64,000 nucleotides of DNA, taken from the NCBI RefSeq assembly GCF_023184515.1, contig NZ_JAAHBP010000020.1:1-64000 (forward strand), written 5' to 3'. The stretch is from Streptomyces sp. D2-8. GTDB lineage: Bacteria; Actinomycetota; Actinomycetes; Streptomycetales; Streptomycetaceae. The notes below the pieces were generated by a model. The model saw nothing but the letters and a program-made list of their open reading frames with translations. It ran no database searches and was not told where the DNA came from. Both the position numbers and the translations under genes were made by a program. This document shows positions 49,153 to 57,766 of the stretch, in pieces (within the stretch, counting starts at the first letter, position 1; the number at the start of each line of letters is the position of its first letter).

Positions 49153-50034
49153 TTGAGTGCACCCACTTCCTGGACCGTCGGCGACATCGCCGTCCACCGC
49201 GTCGACGAGGCACCCCTGCCGCCCGCCACCGGCCCCTGGCTGCTCCCCGACGCCACCCCCGGTGTCGTCGCCGGGCAGGACTGGCTGCGTCCTCATTTCG
49301 CCGACGCCGAGGGCGTCCTGCGCCTCGACAGCCACAGTTTCGCGTTCATCGCCGGCGGGCTGCGCGTCGTCGTGGACACCGGCATCGGCAACGGCAAGGA
49401 GCGGGCCAACCCGGCCTGGCACGACCTCGACACCGACTACCTGGAGAGGCTCACCACCGCGGGATTCCCCCCGGAGTCGGTCGACCTGGTGATCCTCACC
49501 CACCTGCACGCCGACCACGTCGGCTGGAACACCCGGCGGATCGACGGCGCATGGGTGCCCACCTTCCCCGACGCCCGCTACGTGACCTCCCGCGTCGAGC
49601 GGGACTTCTGGGCCGGGTACGCCATGGACGAGGCCCGCCGGCAGATGTTCCGCGACTCCGTGATCCCGGTGGAGGAGGCGGGGCTGCTGGACCCCGTGGA
49701 CGTCTCCGCCCGGGGCTCCGAAGTCGCCCCGGGCCTGCGCCTGATCCCCACGCCGGGGCACACCCCCGGCCACCTCGCCGTCGAAGTGACCAGCCGGGGG
49801 CGGACGGCTCTGATCACCGGCGACTGCGTCCACCACCCCGTCCAGCTCGCCCACCCCGGCATCGGCGCCTGCGTGGACATCGATCCCGCACGGTCCGAGG
49901 CCACGCGGCGCGCACTGCTCGGCTCGCTCGCCGGCACGGACACCCTCCTTCTGGGCACTCACTTCGCACCGCCCACCGCGGGGCGGGTCGTCACCCACGG
50001 GGACGCCTACCGGCTCTCCCCCGCCACCGTCTGA
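49153..50034 (+). CDS. Metallo-beta-lactamase-fold hydrolase
   Basis: 293 residues, cytoplasmic. The metal motif is TLHLHADHVGWN-type LTHLHADHVGW; the further ligands are His in PTPGHTPGH, Asp in TGDCVHH and His in LGTHFAPP. This is the lactonase-like MBL group. The TTG start has GAAGGAGGAG before it. It is divergent from the AtzG-amidase-TetR operon, with one operator between them, so the products may act on related compounds. The substrate is not known. Confidence 0.9.
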   Translation: MSAPTSWTVGDIAVHRVDEAPLPPATGPWLLPDATPGVVAGQDWLRPHFADAEGVLRLDSHSFAFIAGGLRVVVDTGIGNGKERANPAWHDLDTDYLERLTTAGFPPESVDLVILTHLHADHVGWNTRRIDGAWVPTFPDARYVTSRVERDFWAGYAMDEARRQMFRDSVIPVEEAGLLDPVDVSARGSEVAPGLRLIPTPGHTPGHLAVEVTSRGRTALITGDCVHHPVQLAHPGIGACVDIDPARSEATRRALLGSLAGTDTLLLGTHFAPPTAGRVVTHGDAYRLSPATV

Positions 50035-50066
50035 GCGACCCCGCCCGGGCGAGCCCGGAGGACTTT

Positions 50067-50090
50067 GCCCATCCTTTACTCTTGATGGGC
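50067..50090. promoter_or_regulatory. Inverted repeat before the CNNM genes
   Basis: GCCCAT-N12-ATGGGC with an AT-rich spacer CCTTTACTCTTG. It could be a promoter-proximal operator or a weak hairpin; I cannot tell which. Confidence 0.3.
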
Positions 50091-50201
50091 CACTCGGTCC
50101 TGCATGAAAGGTTGTGAGCGTCCGCCCATGGGCGAGCGTCCCCGTGCGCGACACCGCGCGTTCCGCCCCGTCCTGGAGAACCATGGAACGGGGGTGAACC
50201 G

Positions 50202-51542
50202 ATGACCGAAGTGCTCCTCCTCCTGACGGCGATCCTGCTCTCGCTCGCCTGCGGCGCCTTCGTGGCGGCCGAGTTCTCCCTCACCACGGTCGAGCGCGCC
50301 GAGCTGGAGCAGGCCGTGGAGCGCGGGGAGCGGGGCGCGCAGGGTGCACTGAAGGCCGTACGGAACCTGACGTTCCAGCTCTCCGGCGCGCAGCTCGGCA
50401 TCACGGTCACCAACCTGGTGGTCGGCATGCTCGCCGAGCCGTCGATCGCCGCCCTGATCGCCGGGCCGCTGGAGGACCTCGGCGTCTCGGGCTCGGCGTC
50501 GCACAGCATCGCGCTGGTGCTCGGCACCGCTCTGTCGACGGTGTTCCTGATGGTCGTCGGCGAACTCGTGCCCAAGAACTGGGCGATCTCCTCGCCGCTG
50601 GCCGTCGCGAAGACCGTGGGCAACGCCCAGCGCTGGTTCAGCGCCGCGTTCCGGCCGTTCATCACGCATCTCAACAACACGGCAAACCGGGTCGTGCGGC
50701 GGATCGGCGTGGAGCCCGCCGAGGAGCTCGCCTCGGCGCGCGGACCGCAGGAGTTGGCGGCCCTCGCCCGGCACTCCGCCAAGGAAGGCCTGCTGGAGCC
50801 GGACACCGCCGAGCTGTTCGTGCGCACGCTGAACCTCGCCGACCTGACCGCGGAGAACGTGATGACGCCCCGGGTGCAGGTCGTCGCACTGGAGGTGCAG
50901 GCGACCCTGGAGGACGTCGCGAACGCGACCCGGGCGACCGGCCTGTCCCGGTTCCCGGTGTTCCGCGGGACCCTCGACTCGGTCGTCGGAACGGCGCACG
51001 TCAAGGACGTGCTGGCGGTGCCGGCCGAGCGCCGGACCCGGATCTACGTCTCCGAGCTGATGCGCGAGCCGCTGCTGGTCCCCGAGACGCTCACCGTCGA
51101 CCGGCTCCTGGACCGGCTCTCCGGCAAGCGCACGATGGCCGTCGTGATCGACGAGTACGGCGGCACGGCGGGCGTGGCGACGCTGGAGGACATCGTCGAG
51201 GAGGTCGTCGGCGAGGTCCGCGACGAGCACGACCCGCACGAGAACCCCGACCTGGCCGCGGCCGGCACGGACGAGGCCGGGCACGCGCTGTACTCGGCCG
51301 ACGGCTCCGCGCGCGTGGACCACCTGGAACGCGTCGGGCTGCGCGCGCCGGAGGGGCCCTACGAGACGCTCGCCGGGCTGGTGGCCACGGTGCTCGGCCG
51401 GATACCGGCCGCCGGTGACACCCTCGAGGTCGCCGGCTGGCACCTGGAGGTCCTGGACGCGACGGGGCGCCGGGCGGCGCGCGTCCGGCTGCGCGCACCC
51501 CTCGACGACCACCAGCGGGACGAGAAGGGGGTGGAGCTGTGA
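50202..51542 (+). CDS. CNNM/CorC-family membrane protein (DUF21-CBS-CBS-CorC_HlyC)
   Basis: 446 residues. The DUF21 membrane domain (about 1-195) starts LLTAILLSLACGAFVAAEFSL and has GELVPKNWAIS. Two CBS domains follow (about 215-335, with ENVMTPRVQVVAL and MAVVIDEYGGTAGVATLED). The C-terminal CorC_HlyC transporter-associated domain follows (about 350-440). The family mediates Mg2+ or other divalent-cation transport. The next gene is a shorter paralogue overlapping it by 4 bp. Confidence 0.92.
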   Translation: MTEVLLLLTAILLSLACGAFVAAEFSLTTVERAELEQAVERGERGAQGALKAVRNLTFQLSGAQLGITVTNLVVGMLAEPSIAALIAGPLEDLGVSGSASHSIALVLGTALSTVFLMVVGELVPKNWAISSPLAVAKTVGNAQRWFSAAFRPFITHLNNTANRVVRRIGVEPAEELASARGPQELAALARHSAKEGLLEPDTAELFVRTLNLADLTAENVMTPRVQVVALEVQATLEDVANATRATGLSRFPVFRGTLDSVVGTAHVKDVLAVPAERRTRIYVSELMREPLLVPETLTVDRLLDRLSGKRTMAVVIDEYGGTAGVATLEDIVEEVVGEVRDEHDPHENPDLAAAGTDEAGHALYSADGSARVDHLERVGLRAPEGPYETLAGLVATVLGRIPAAGDTLEVAGWHLEVLDATGRRAARVRLRAPLDDHQRDEKGVEL

Positions 51543-52552
51543 CCGCCGTCCAGCTGCTGATCGGACTGGCGACACTCGTCGTCAACGCCTTCTTCGTCGG
51601 CGCCGAGTTCGCGCTGATCTCGGTGCGCCGCAGCCAGATCGAGCCCCACGCCGACCGGGGCGACCGGCGCGCGAAGAGCGTGCTGTGGGGCCTGGAGCAC
51701 GTGTCCGCCCTGATGGCGGCCGCGCAGCTCGGCATCACGCTGTGCACGCTGGTGCTGGGTGTGGTGGCCGAGCCGGCGATCGCGCATCTGCTGGAGCCGG
51801 TGTTCCACGCGGTGGGCATGCCCGAGGGCGTGGGGCACGCGGTGTCCTTCGTGATCGCGCTGTCCCTCGCGACCTATCTGCACATGCTGCTCGGCGAGAT
51901 GGTGCCGAAGAACATCGCGCTCGCCGAGCCGGTGCGCAGCGCGCTGGCGCTCGGACCGCCCCTGGTGGCGCTGTCCCGGGCGCTGCGCCCGGTGATCTTC
52001 ACGGTGAACGCGTTCGCCAACGCCCTGCTGAAGCTGCTGCGCGTGGAGGCCCGGGAGGAGGTGGCCGCCTCCTACTCGGACGCGGAGATCGCGCGGATCG
52101 TGAAGGATTCCAGCGAGGCCGGCCTGATCGACGACCGCGCCCAGGAGCGGCTGCGCGACGCGCTGGAGCTGGGCCGCCGTCCGGTGCGGGACGTGGTGCT
52201 GCCGCTGGAACGCGTGGTGTACGCGAGCGTCGGCATCACACCGGAGGAGCTGGAGCGGCTGTCGGCGGAGTCCGGGTTCTCCCGCTTCCCGGTGGTGGAC
52301 GAGGGGCGGCGGATCGTGGGCTATCTGCATGTGAAGGACGCCCTGGACGCCGCCGGGCGCGACGTGCCGTTCCGGCTGCGCGACATGCGGTCCATCGCAC
52401 GCGTGCGGGAGCACACACCGCTGGACGACGTCCTGACGGCGATGCGGGGCAGCCGTACGCACGTCGCGGCCGTCCTCGGGGCGGACGGGCGGCTGGCCGG
52501 GCTGGTGACCATGGAGGACGTGCTGCGGGAGCTGTTCGGCCAGCGCGCCTGA
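51539..52552 (+). CDS. CNNM-family membrane protein, short paralogue (DUF21-CBS-CBS)
   Basis: 337 residues with the DUF21 domain (LATLVVNAFFVGAEFALISV, GEMVPKNIALAEP) and two CBS domains (VRDVVLPLERVVY, HVAAVLGADGRLAGLVTMED). It lacks the C-terminal CorC_HlyC domain of its neighbour. The GTG start overlaps the neighbour's stop (GTGA). The two may form a hetero-oligomeric transporter, since the domains dimerise; this is inferred from coupling and homology. Confidence 0.92.
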   Translation: MTAVQLLIGLATLVVNAFFVGAEFALISVRRSQIEPHADRGDRRAKSVLWGLEHVSALMAAAQLGITLCTLVLGVVAEPAIAHLLEPVFHAVGMPEGVGHAVSFVIALSLATYLHMLLGEMVPKNIALAEPVRSALALGPPLVALSRALRPVIFTVNAFANALLKLLRVEAREEVAASYSDAEIARIVKDSSEAGLIDDRAQERLRDALELGRRPVRDVVLPLERVVYASVGITPEELERLSAESGFSRFPVVDEGRRIVGYLHVKDALDAAGRDVPFRLRDMRSIARVREHTPLDDVLTAMRGSRTHVAAVLGADGRLAGLVTMEDVLRELFGQRA

Positions 52553-52635
52553 GGGCACGCCCGGCTCCTGTGCGTTGCGGGGCCCGGAGGCCGACCGACT
52601 GATGGGTATGTGCACGGGATACCATTTCCGTCGCC

Positions 52636-53415
52636 ATGCAGACGAACCCCACCTACAGCAGCCTGGTCGCGGTCGGCGACTCCTTCACCGAGGGCATGTC
52701 GGACCTGATGCCCGACGGCACCTACCGGGGCTGGGCCGACCTGCTCGCCGCGCGGATGGCGGCCCGTACGCCCGGCTTCCGGTACGCCAACCTCGCGGTG
52801 CGCGGCAAGCTGATCCGGCAGATCGTCGACGAGCAGGTCGATGTCGCGGCGGCCATGGGGGCCGACGTGATCACCCTGGTCGGCGGGCTCAACGACACGC
52901 TGCGGCCCAAGTGCGACATGGGCCGGGTCCGCGGGCTCCTGGAGGAGGCCGTGGAGAAGCTGGCCCCCGCCTGCCGGCGGCTCGTCCTGATGCGCAGCCC
53001 GGGCCGGCAGGGCCCCGTCCTGGAGCGGTTCCGGCCCCGCATGGAGGAGCTGTTCACCTGCGTCGACGAGCTGGCCGCGCGGCACGGCGCGATCGTCGTC
53101 GACCTGTACGGCGCGCCCTCCCTGAGCGACCCGCGGATGTGGGACGTGGACCGGCTGCACCTGACGGCCGAGGGCCACCGCCGGGTCGCGGAGGCGGTGT
53201 GGCAGACGCTGGGCTACGACCCCGAGGACGCCGAGTGGCGCACGCCGATGCCGGCGACGCTGCCGCCGGGGTGGGCGATGCGGCGCGTGGCGGACGCGCG
53301 GTTCGCCCGGCAGTACCTGCTGCCGTGGATAGGCCGCCGTCTGACGGGCCGCTCCTCGGGCGACGGCCTCCCGCCCAAGCGGCCGGAGCTGTCGCCGTAC
53401 GAGGATCTGGCGTAG
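52636..53415 (+). CDS. SGNH/GDSL-family hydrolase
   Basis: 259 residues. Block I is VAVGDSFTEGMSD with the nucleophile Ser, block III VGGLNDTLR (Gly-x-Asn-Asp), and block V DRLHLTAEGH with the catalytic Asp and His. There is no signal peptide, so it is probably an intracellular esterase or lipase-like enzyme. Its Asp-Asp C-terminal part is unremarkable. The substrate is unknown. The gene ends 92 bp before purB on the same strand. Confidence 0.9.
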   Translation: MQTNPTYSSLVAVGDSFTEGMSDLMPDGTYRGWADLLAARMAARTPGFRYANLAVRGKLIRQIVDEQVDVAAAMGADVITLVGGLNDTLRPKCDMGRVRGLLEEAVEKLAPACRRLVLMRSPGRQGPVLERFRPRMEELFTCVDELAARHGAIVVDLYGAPSLSDPRMWDVDRLHLTAEGHRRVAEAVWQTLGYDPEDAEWRTPMPATLPPGWAMRRVADARFARQYLLPWIGRRLTGRSSGDGLPPKRPELSPYEDLA

Positions 53416-53493
53416 GCGCAGGTGAAGGCGGCCGGGACGCTCTCGTAGGTTCCGACAAGGACACCCGCGGCGCTGGCCTGCACGAATCGCCAG

Positions 53494-53499
53494 TAGAAT
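53494..53499 (+). promoter_or_regulatory. -10-like box of purB (possible leaderless start)
   Basis: TAGAAT lies 9 bp before the GTG start of purB, a distance that would put transcription at or next to the start codon. No ribosome site precedes the GTG. A clear -35 box is not seen. Confidence 0.45.
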
Positions 53500-53507
53500 C
53501 CGGTCAC

Positions 53508-54950
53508 GTGACTTCTGCGCCCGCCAAGCCCCGCATCCCGAACGTCCTCGCCGGACGCTACGCCTCCGCCGAGCTCGCCACGCTCTGGTCGCCCGAGCAG
53601 AAGGTGAAGCTGGAGCGGCAGCTCTGGCTCGCCGTGCTGCGGGCCCAGAAGGACCTCGGGATCGAGGTGCCCGACGCGGCGCTCGCCGACTACGAGCGCG
53701 TCCTCGACACCGTCGACCTGGCCTCCATCGCCGAGCGCGAGAAGGTCACGCGGCACGACGTCAAGGCGCGGATCGAGGAGTTCAACGACCTCGCCGGGCA
53801 CGAGCACGTGCACAAGGGCATGACCTCCCGCGACCTCACCGAGAACGTCGAGCAGCTGCAGATCCGCCTCTCGCTGGAGCTGATGCGCGACCGCACGGTC
53901 GCCGTCCTGGCCCGGCTCGGCAAGCTCGCCGGCGAGTACGGCGAGCTGGTCATGGCCGGCCGCTCGCACAACGTCGCCGCGCAGGCCACCACCCTCGGCA
54001 AGCGCTTCGCGACCGCCACCGACGAGCTGCTCGTCGCCCACGGCCGTATCGAGGAGCTGCTCGGCCGCTACCCGCTGCGCGGCATCAAGGGCCCGGTCGG
54101 CACCGCGCAGGACATGCTGGACCTGCTGGGCGGGGACGCCGCGAAGCTCGCGGACCTGGAGCAGCGGATCGCCACGCACCTGGGCTTCTCGCAGGCGTTC
54201 ACCTCGGTCGGCCAGGTCTACCCGCGCTCGCTGGACTACGAGGTCGTCACCGCGCTGGTGCAGCTCGCGGCGGCGCCGGCGTCGCTGGCCAAGACGATCC
54301 GGCTGATGGCCGGGCACGAGCTGGTCACCGAGGGCTTCAAGCCCGGCCAGGTCGGCTCCTCGGCGATGCCGCACAAGATGAACACCCGCTCCTGCGAGCG
54401 CGTCAACGGCCTGATGGTGATCCTGCGCGGCTACGCCTCGATGACCGGCGAGCTGGCGGGCGACCAGTGGAACGAGGGCGACGTGTCCTGCTCGGTGGTG
54501 CGCCGGGTCGCGCTGCCGGACGCGTTCTTCGCGCTGGACGGTCTGCTGGAGACGTTCCTGACGGTGCTCGACGAGTTCGGCGCGTTCCCGGCGGTCGTCG
54601 CCCGTGAGCTGGACCGCTACCTGCCGTTCCTCGCCACCACCAAGGTGCTGATGGGCGCCGTGCGCGCGGGCGTCGGCCGGGAGATCGCGCACGAGGCGAT
54701 CAAGGAGAACGCCGTCGCCTCCGCGCTGGCCATGCGCGAGCAGGGCGCCGAGCGCAACGAGCTGCTCGACAAGCTGGCCGCCGACACGCGGATTCCGCTG
54801 GACCGGGCACAGCTGGACGCGCTGATGGCCGACAAGCTGTCCTTCACCGGTGCCGCGGGCGACCAGGTCGCCACCGTCGTCGCCCGGGTCGAGGAGATCG
54901 TGAAGCAGCACCCCCAGGCCGCGGGCTACACGCCCGGGGCGATTCTCTGA
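53508..54950 (+). CDS. purB: Adenylosuccinate lyase
   Basis: 480 residues. It cleaves SAICAR and adenylosuccinate in purine synthesis. The fumarase/aspartase signature is GSSAMPHKMNTRS. Also present are the catalytic His in TSRDLTEN and SHNVAAQATTLGKR. The GTG start at 53508 gives VTSAPAKPRIPNVLAGRYAS. A TAGAAT box 9 bp upstream and the absence of a ribosome site suggest a leaderless transcript. mug starts 22 bp after its stop. Confidence 0.96.
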   Translation: MTSAPAKPRIPNVLAGRYASAELATLWSPEQKVKLERQLWLAVLRAQKDLGIEVPDAALADYERVLDTVDLASIAEREKVTRHDVKARIEEFNDLAGHEHVHKGMTSRDLTENVEQLQIRLSLELMRDRTVAVLARLGKLAGEYGELVMAGRSHNVAAQATTLGKRFATATDELLVAHGRIEELLGRYPLRGIKGPVGTAQDMLDLLGGDAAKLADLEQRIATHLGFSQAFTSVGQVYPRSLDYEVVTALVQLAAAPASLAKTIRLMAGHELVTEGFKPGQVGSSAMPHKMNTRSCERVNGLMVILRGYASMTGELAGDQWNEGDVSCSVVRRVALPDAFFALDGLLETFLTVLDEFGAFPAVVARELDRYLPFLATTKVLMGAVRAGVGREIAHEAIKENAVASALAMREQGAERNELLDKLAADTRIPLDRAQLDALMADKLSFTGAAGDQVATVVARVEEIVKQHPQAAGYTPGAIL

Positions 54951-54972
54951 CGCGCCGGCCGGGTAGCCGACG

Positions 54973-55518
54973 GTGCCGCGTTTCACGCCCGAGGAGCTTC
55001 AGGCCGCCCGCGACCGCGTCGTGCCCGACGTGGTCGCGGAGGGTCTGCACGTCCTGTTCTGCGGCATCAACCCCGGCCTGATGACGGCCGCGACGGGCCA
55101 TCACTTCGCCCGCCCGGGCAATCGCTTCTGGCCGGTGCTGCACCGGTCCGGGTTCACTCCGCGCCTGCTCAGGCCGTCCGAGCAGCAGGAATTGCTGTCG
55201 TACGGGCTCGGCATCACCAATGTCGTGGAGCGGCCCTCCGCGCGGGCCGACGAGCTGAGCGCCGAGGAGTACCGGGAGGGCGGGCGGCTGCTCGCGGCGA
55301 AGGTGCAGCGGCTGCGGCCGCGCTGGCTGGCCGTGGTGGGGGTGACCGCCTACCGCGCCGCGTTCGACGACCGCAAGGCGCAGGTGGGGCCGCAGGCTCG
55401 GACGATCGGGGACACGCGTGTGTGGGTGCTGCCCAATCCGAGCGGGCTGAACGCGCACTGGACGGTCGAGACGATGGCGCAGGAGTTCGGGCGGCTGCGG
55501 GAGGCCGCCGGGAGCTGA
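54973..55518 (+). CDS. mug: Mismatch-specific G:T/U uracil-DNA glycosylase
   Basis: 181 residues of the Mug/TDG family, which excise U or T opposite G. Motif 1 is FCGINPGLMTAATGHHFA (GINPG, with Asn as the water-activating residue), and motif 2 is LPNPSGLNAHW. It is full length and probably co-transcribed with purB. Confidence 0.92.
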   Translation: MPRFTPEELQAARDRVVPDVVAEGLHVLFCGINPGLMTAATGHHFARPGNRFWPVLHRSGFTPRLLRPSEQQELLSYGLGITNVVERPSARADELSAEEYREGGRLLAAKVQRLRPRWLAVVGVTAYRAAFDDRKAQVGPQARTIGDTRVWVLPNPSGLNAHWTVETMAQEFGRLREAAGS

Positions 55519-55522
55519 GCCC

Positions 55523-55954
55523 CTACGGCGGGTCCGTCTCCGTGACCAACGCCAGCAGTTGGACCTCCCGCGACGCGTCCCGGTCCCCGACCGCCACGGC
55601 GACCCAGCGGCCCGTGCCCTCCACCTCCCACAGGTGGGCGAAGCTCGCCCGCGCGCTCAACTCGGCCCACGGCCGGGGTATCTCCTCCCGCTCGGTGCGC
55701 AGCAGGACGGTCTGCAGGTTGTACGGAGCGGTGTCGCCCCAGCGGGAGGCGAGGAGCTCGCAGACGGCGTCGCGGTCCTTCTCGTACTGGTCGATCGTCA
55801 CCGCCCGGGCCGCCGGGTCGCCGTCGGTCGCGGCCTCTAACACCGCGATGTGGTGACCGGGTCCCGAGACGCCGACGTCCGACGGGCCGTGCTCCGCCGG
55901 AAAAGGGCGGTAGCACAGCTCGTCGATGAGGGCGAGGTGCTGTGCGATGTTCAT
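55523..55954 (-). CDS. Hypothetical protein with a TTA codon
   Basis: 143 residues, no membrane segment or signal. The sequence MNIAQHLALIDELCYRPFPA starts from ATG 55954. The middle has TIDQYEKDRDAVCELLASRWG and WEVEGTGRWVAVAVGDRD, which look like a small alpha/beta domain. I do not recognise the family. Leu39 (HHIAVLEAA) is encoded by TTA (55838-55840), so it should be bldA-dependent. It converges with mug (4 bp apart) and is parallel to, 55 bp before, the ABC permease. Confidence 0.75.
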   Translation of the reverse strand: MNIAQHLALIDELCYRPFPAEHGPSDVGVSGPGHHIAVLEAATDGDPAARAVTIDQYEKDRDAVCELLASRWGDTAPYNLQTVLLRTEREEIPRPWAELSARASFAHLWEVEGTGRWVAVAVGDRDASREVQLLALVTETDPP

Positions 55955-56009
55955 GGGTCCAGTAAACCCGCCCCCACTGACACTTGGCGGGGCGTCAACC
56001 GGCTCGCCG

Positions 56010-56735
56010 TCAGGCGTCCCTGCGGCGCACGCTCCAGGCTCCCGCCAGCAGGGCGGCGGCCGTCCACAGCGCGGTCACCGCGAGCCCCGACCACGGCCCC
56101 AGGGTGCCCTCGTACGTCTCCCGCAGGACCGCCTGCCCGGCCTTGTCGGGCAGGAAGTCGGCGACGGTGCCCGTGGCGTCGCCGATCACGAACGACACCA
56201 CCAGGATGAACGGCACCAGCAGGGAGAGGGTGGCCACGCCGCTGCGGAGCAGGGCGGCGACACCCGCGGCGAACAGGGCCATCAGCATGAGGTAGACGCC
56301 GCAGCCCAGGACACCGCGCACCTGCTCGACGGTGCTGAGCCCCTCGGACGCCGGGCCGAGCCCCGCCCGCGCCACGAGAAGGGCGACGAGGGCCGTGACC
56401 AGCCCCACGAGGAGCGCCGGTACGGCGATGACGGCCGCCTTGGCCGCGAACCACCGGCCACGCTGCGGCACCGCGGCCAGTGAGAGCCGGAGCGCACCCC
56501 CGTGGAACTCCGACGACACGGCCATGGCCCCGAAGGAAATGGCCGCGATCTGGCCCGGTATGACGCCGGACAGGGCCGTGAACAGCGGATCGAACCCCGG
56601 GTCCGAGGCATCGGAGACTCCGGCGATGGCGGAGAACGCCGTGGTCGCCGCGAACAGGGCCAGCAGCGCTCCCGGCAGCGAGCGCAGGGTGCGGATCTTC
56701 AGCCACTCGGAGCGCAGTACGGGCGCGAATGCCAT
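56010..56735 (-). CDS. ABC-2-type permease
   Basis: 241 residues, six membrane helices (for example ALFAATTAFSAIAGVS, FAAGVAALLRSGVATLSLLVP in part). ABC-2/YhaP-like exporters have this layout, with the amphipathic start LRSEWLKIRTLRSLPG. It starts 2 bp after the stop of the ATPase gene. It exports an unknown substrate, probably an antimicrobial or lipid, under the divergent two-component system. Confidence 0.88.
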   Translation of the reverse strand: MAFAPVLRSEWLKIRTLRSLPGALLALFAATTAFSAIAGVSDASDPGFDPLFTALSGVIPGQIAAISFGAMAVSSEFHGGALRLSLAAVPQRGRWFAAKAAVIAVPALLVGLVTALVALLVARAGLGPASEGLSTVEQVRGVLGCGVYLMLMALFAAGVAALLRSGVATLSLLVPFILVVSFVIGDATGTVADFLPDKAGQAVLRETYEGTLGPWSGLAVTALWTAAALLAGAWSVRRRDA

Positions 56736-56737
56736 GG

Positions 56738-57658
56738 TCAGGCCTCCTGGGGCTGTGCGGTGAACTCGGTCTCGGCCCCGGTGAGGTCGAAGTAGGCCTG
56801 CTCCAACGTGCCTTCCTCCGCGGTCAGTTCCAGGACCGGTACGCCCGCGGCCGAGGCGATGCGGCCGATGTCGTCCACCCGTGCGTCGGGCACGGTCCAG
56901 TGCCCGTCCGCGTGTTCCTCGGCGTGGTGGCCGTGCCGGGCGAGGGCCGACTCGAGGGCGCCGGGGTCGGTCGTGCGGATACGGACGCGGGGCTGCACGC
57001 GCGCGTGGATGAAGTCCCGCATGGGGGTGTGGGCGAGGAGCCGGCCCCGGCCGAGGACGACGAGGTGGTCGGCGAAGGACGCGGTCTCGTTCATCAGGTG
57101 GCTGGAGACCAGGACCGTGCGGCCCTGTGCCGCGAGCCGGCGCAGCAACGTCCGGATCCACACGATGCCTTCGGGGTCGAGGCCGTTGGACGGCTCGTCC
57201 AGCATGACCACCTCGGGGTCGCCCAGCAGGGCGGCGGCGATGCCGAGCCGCTGGCGCATGCCCAGGGAGTACGTCCGCACGCGGCGCCGGGCCACCGACG
57301 CCAGGCCCGTCTCCTCCAGGACCTCGTCGACCCGCCGGTCCGGGATGCGGTTGCTCGCCGCCAGGACACGGAGGTGGTCGCGGGCGGTGCGGGAGCCGTG
57401 CGCGGCCTGCGCGTCGAGCAGGGCGCCCACGTGGTGCAGGGGTTCGCGGAGCGTCGGGTAGGGCCGGCCGCCGATCGTGGCGGAACCGGCGGTCGGCCGG
57501 TCGAGGCCGAGCACCAGCCGCATGGTGGTGGATTTCCCGGCGCCGTTGGGGCCGAGGAAGCCGGTGACGCGGCCGGGCAGCACGCGGAAGGTGAGCTGGT
57601 CCACGGCTCGCCGGTCGCCGAACTCCTTGGTGAGGTCCTGGACGTCGATGCTGGTCAT
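56738..57658 (-). CDS. ABC transporter ATPase (DrrA/BcrA type)
   Basis: 306 residues. Walker A GPNGAGKSTTMR, signature LGMRQRLGIA (LGMRQ, a variant common in this group), Walker B VVMLDEPSNGLDPEG and the switch His in VSSHLMNE. A C-terminal extension of about 90 residues is typical of DrrA-like exporters. It is divergent from a sensor kinase across 108 bp. Confidence 0.93.
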   Translation of the reverse strand: MTSIDVQDLTKEFGDRRAVDQLTFRVLPGRVTGFLGPNGAGKSTTMRLVLGLDRPTAGSATIGGRPYPTLREPLHHVGALLDAQAAHGSRTARDHLRVLAASNRIPDRRVDEVLEETGLASVARRRVRTYSLGMRQRLGIAAALLGDPEVVMLDEPSNGLDPEGIVWIRTLLRRLAAQGRTVLVSSHLMNETASFADHLVVLGRGRLLAHTPMRDFIHARVQPRVRIRTTDPGALESALARHGHHAEEHADGHWTVPDARVDDIGRIASAAGVPVLELTAEEGTLEQAYFDLTGAETEFTAQPQEA

Positions 57659-57714
57659 GACAGCAGCGTGGCGGCCGGTCCGGGGTGCGGTCCTCCCCCG
57701 GCGGTGGAGATCGT

Positions 57715-57732
57715 CTCCCCCGTGCGGGGGAG
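57715..57732. promoter_or_regulatory. Palindrome between ABC exporter and two-component genes
   Basis: CTCCCCCG-TG-CGGGGGAG, perfect 8-bp arms. A further CTCCCCCGG half-site begins at 57693. It is a likely site for the NarL-type regulator. Confidence 0.6.
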
Positions 57733-57766
57733 GTTCGCTGTCCGTGCCGGCTGGCACGATGACGCC

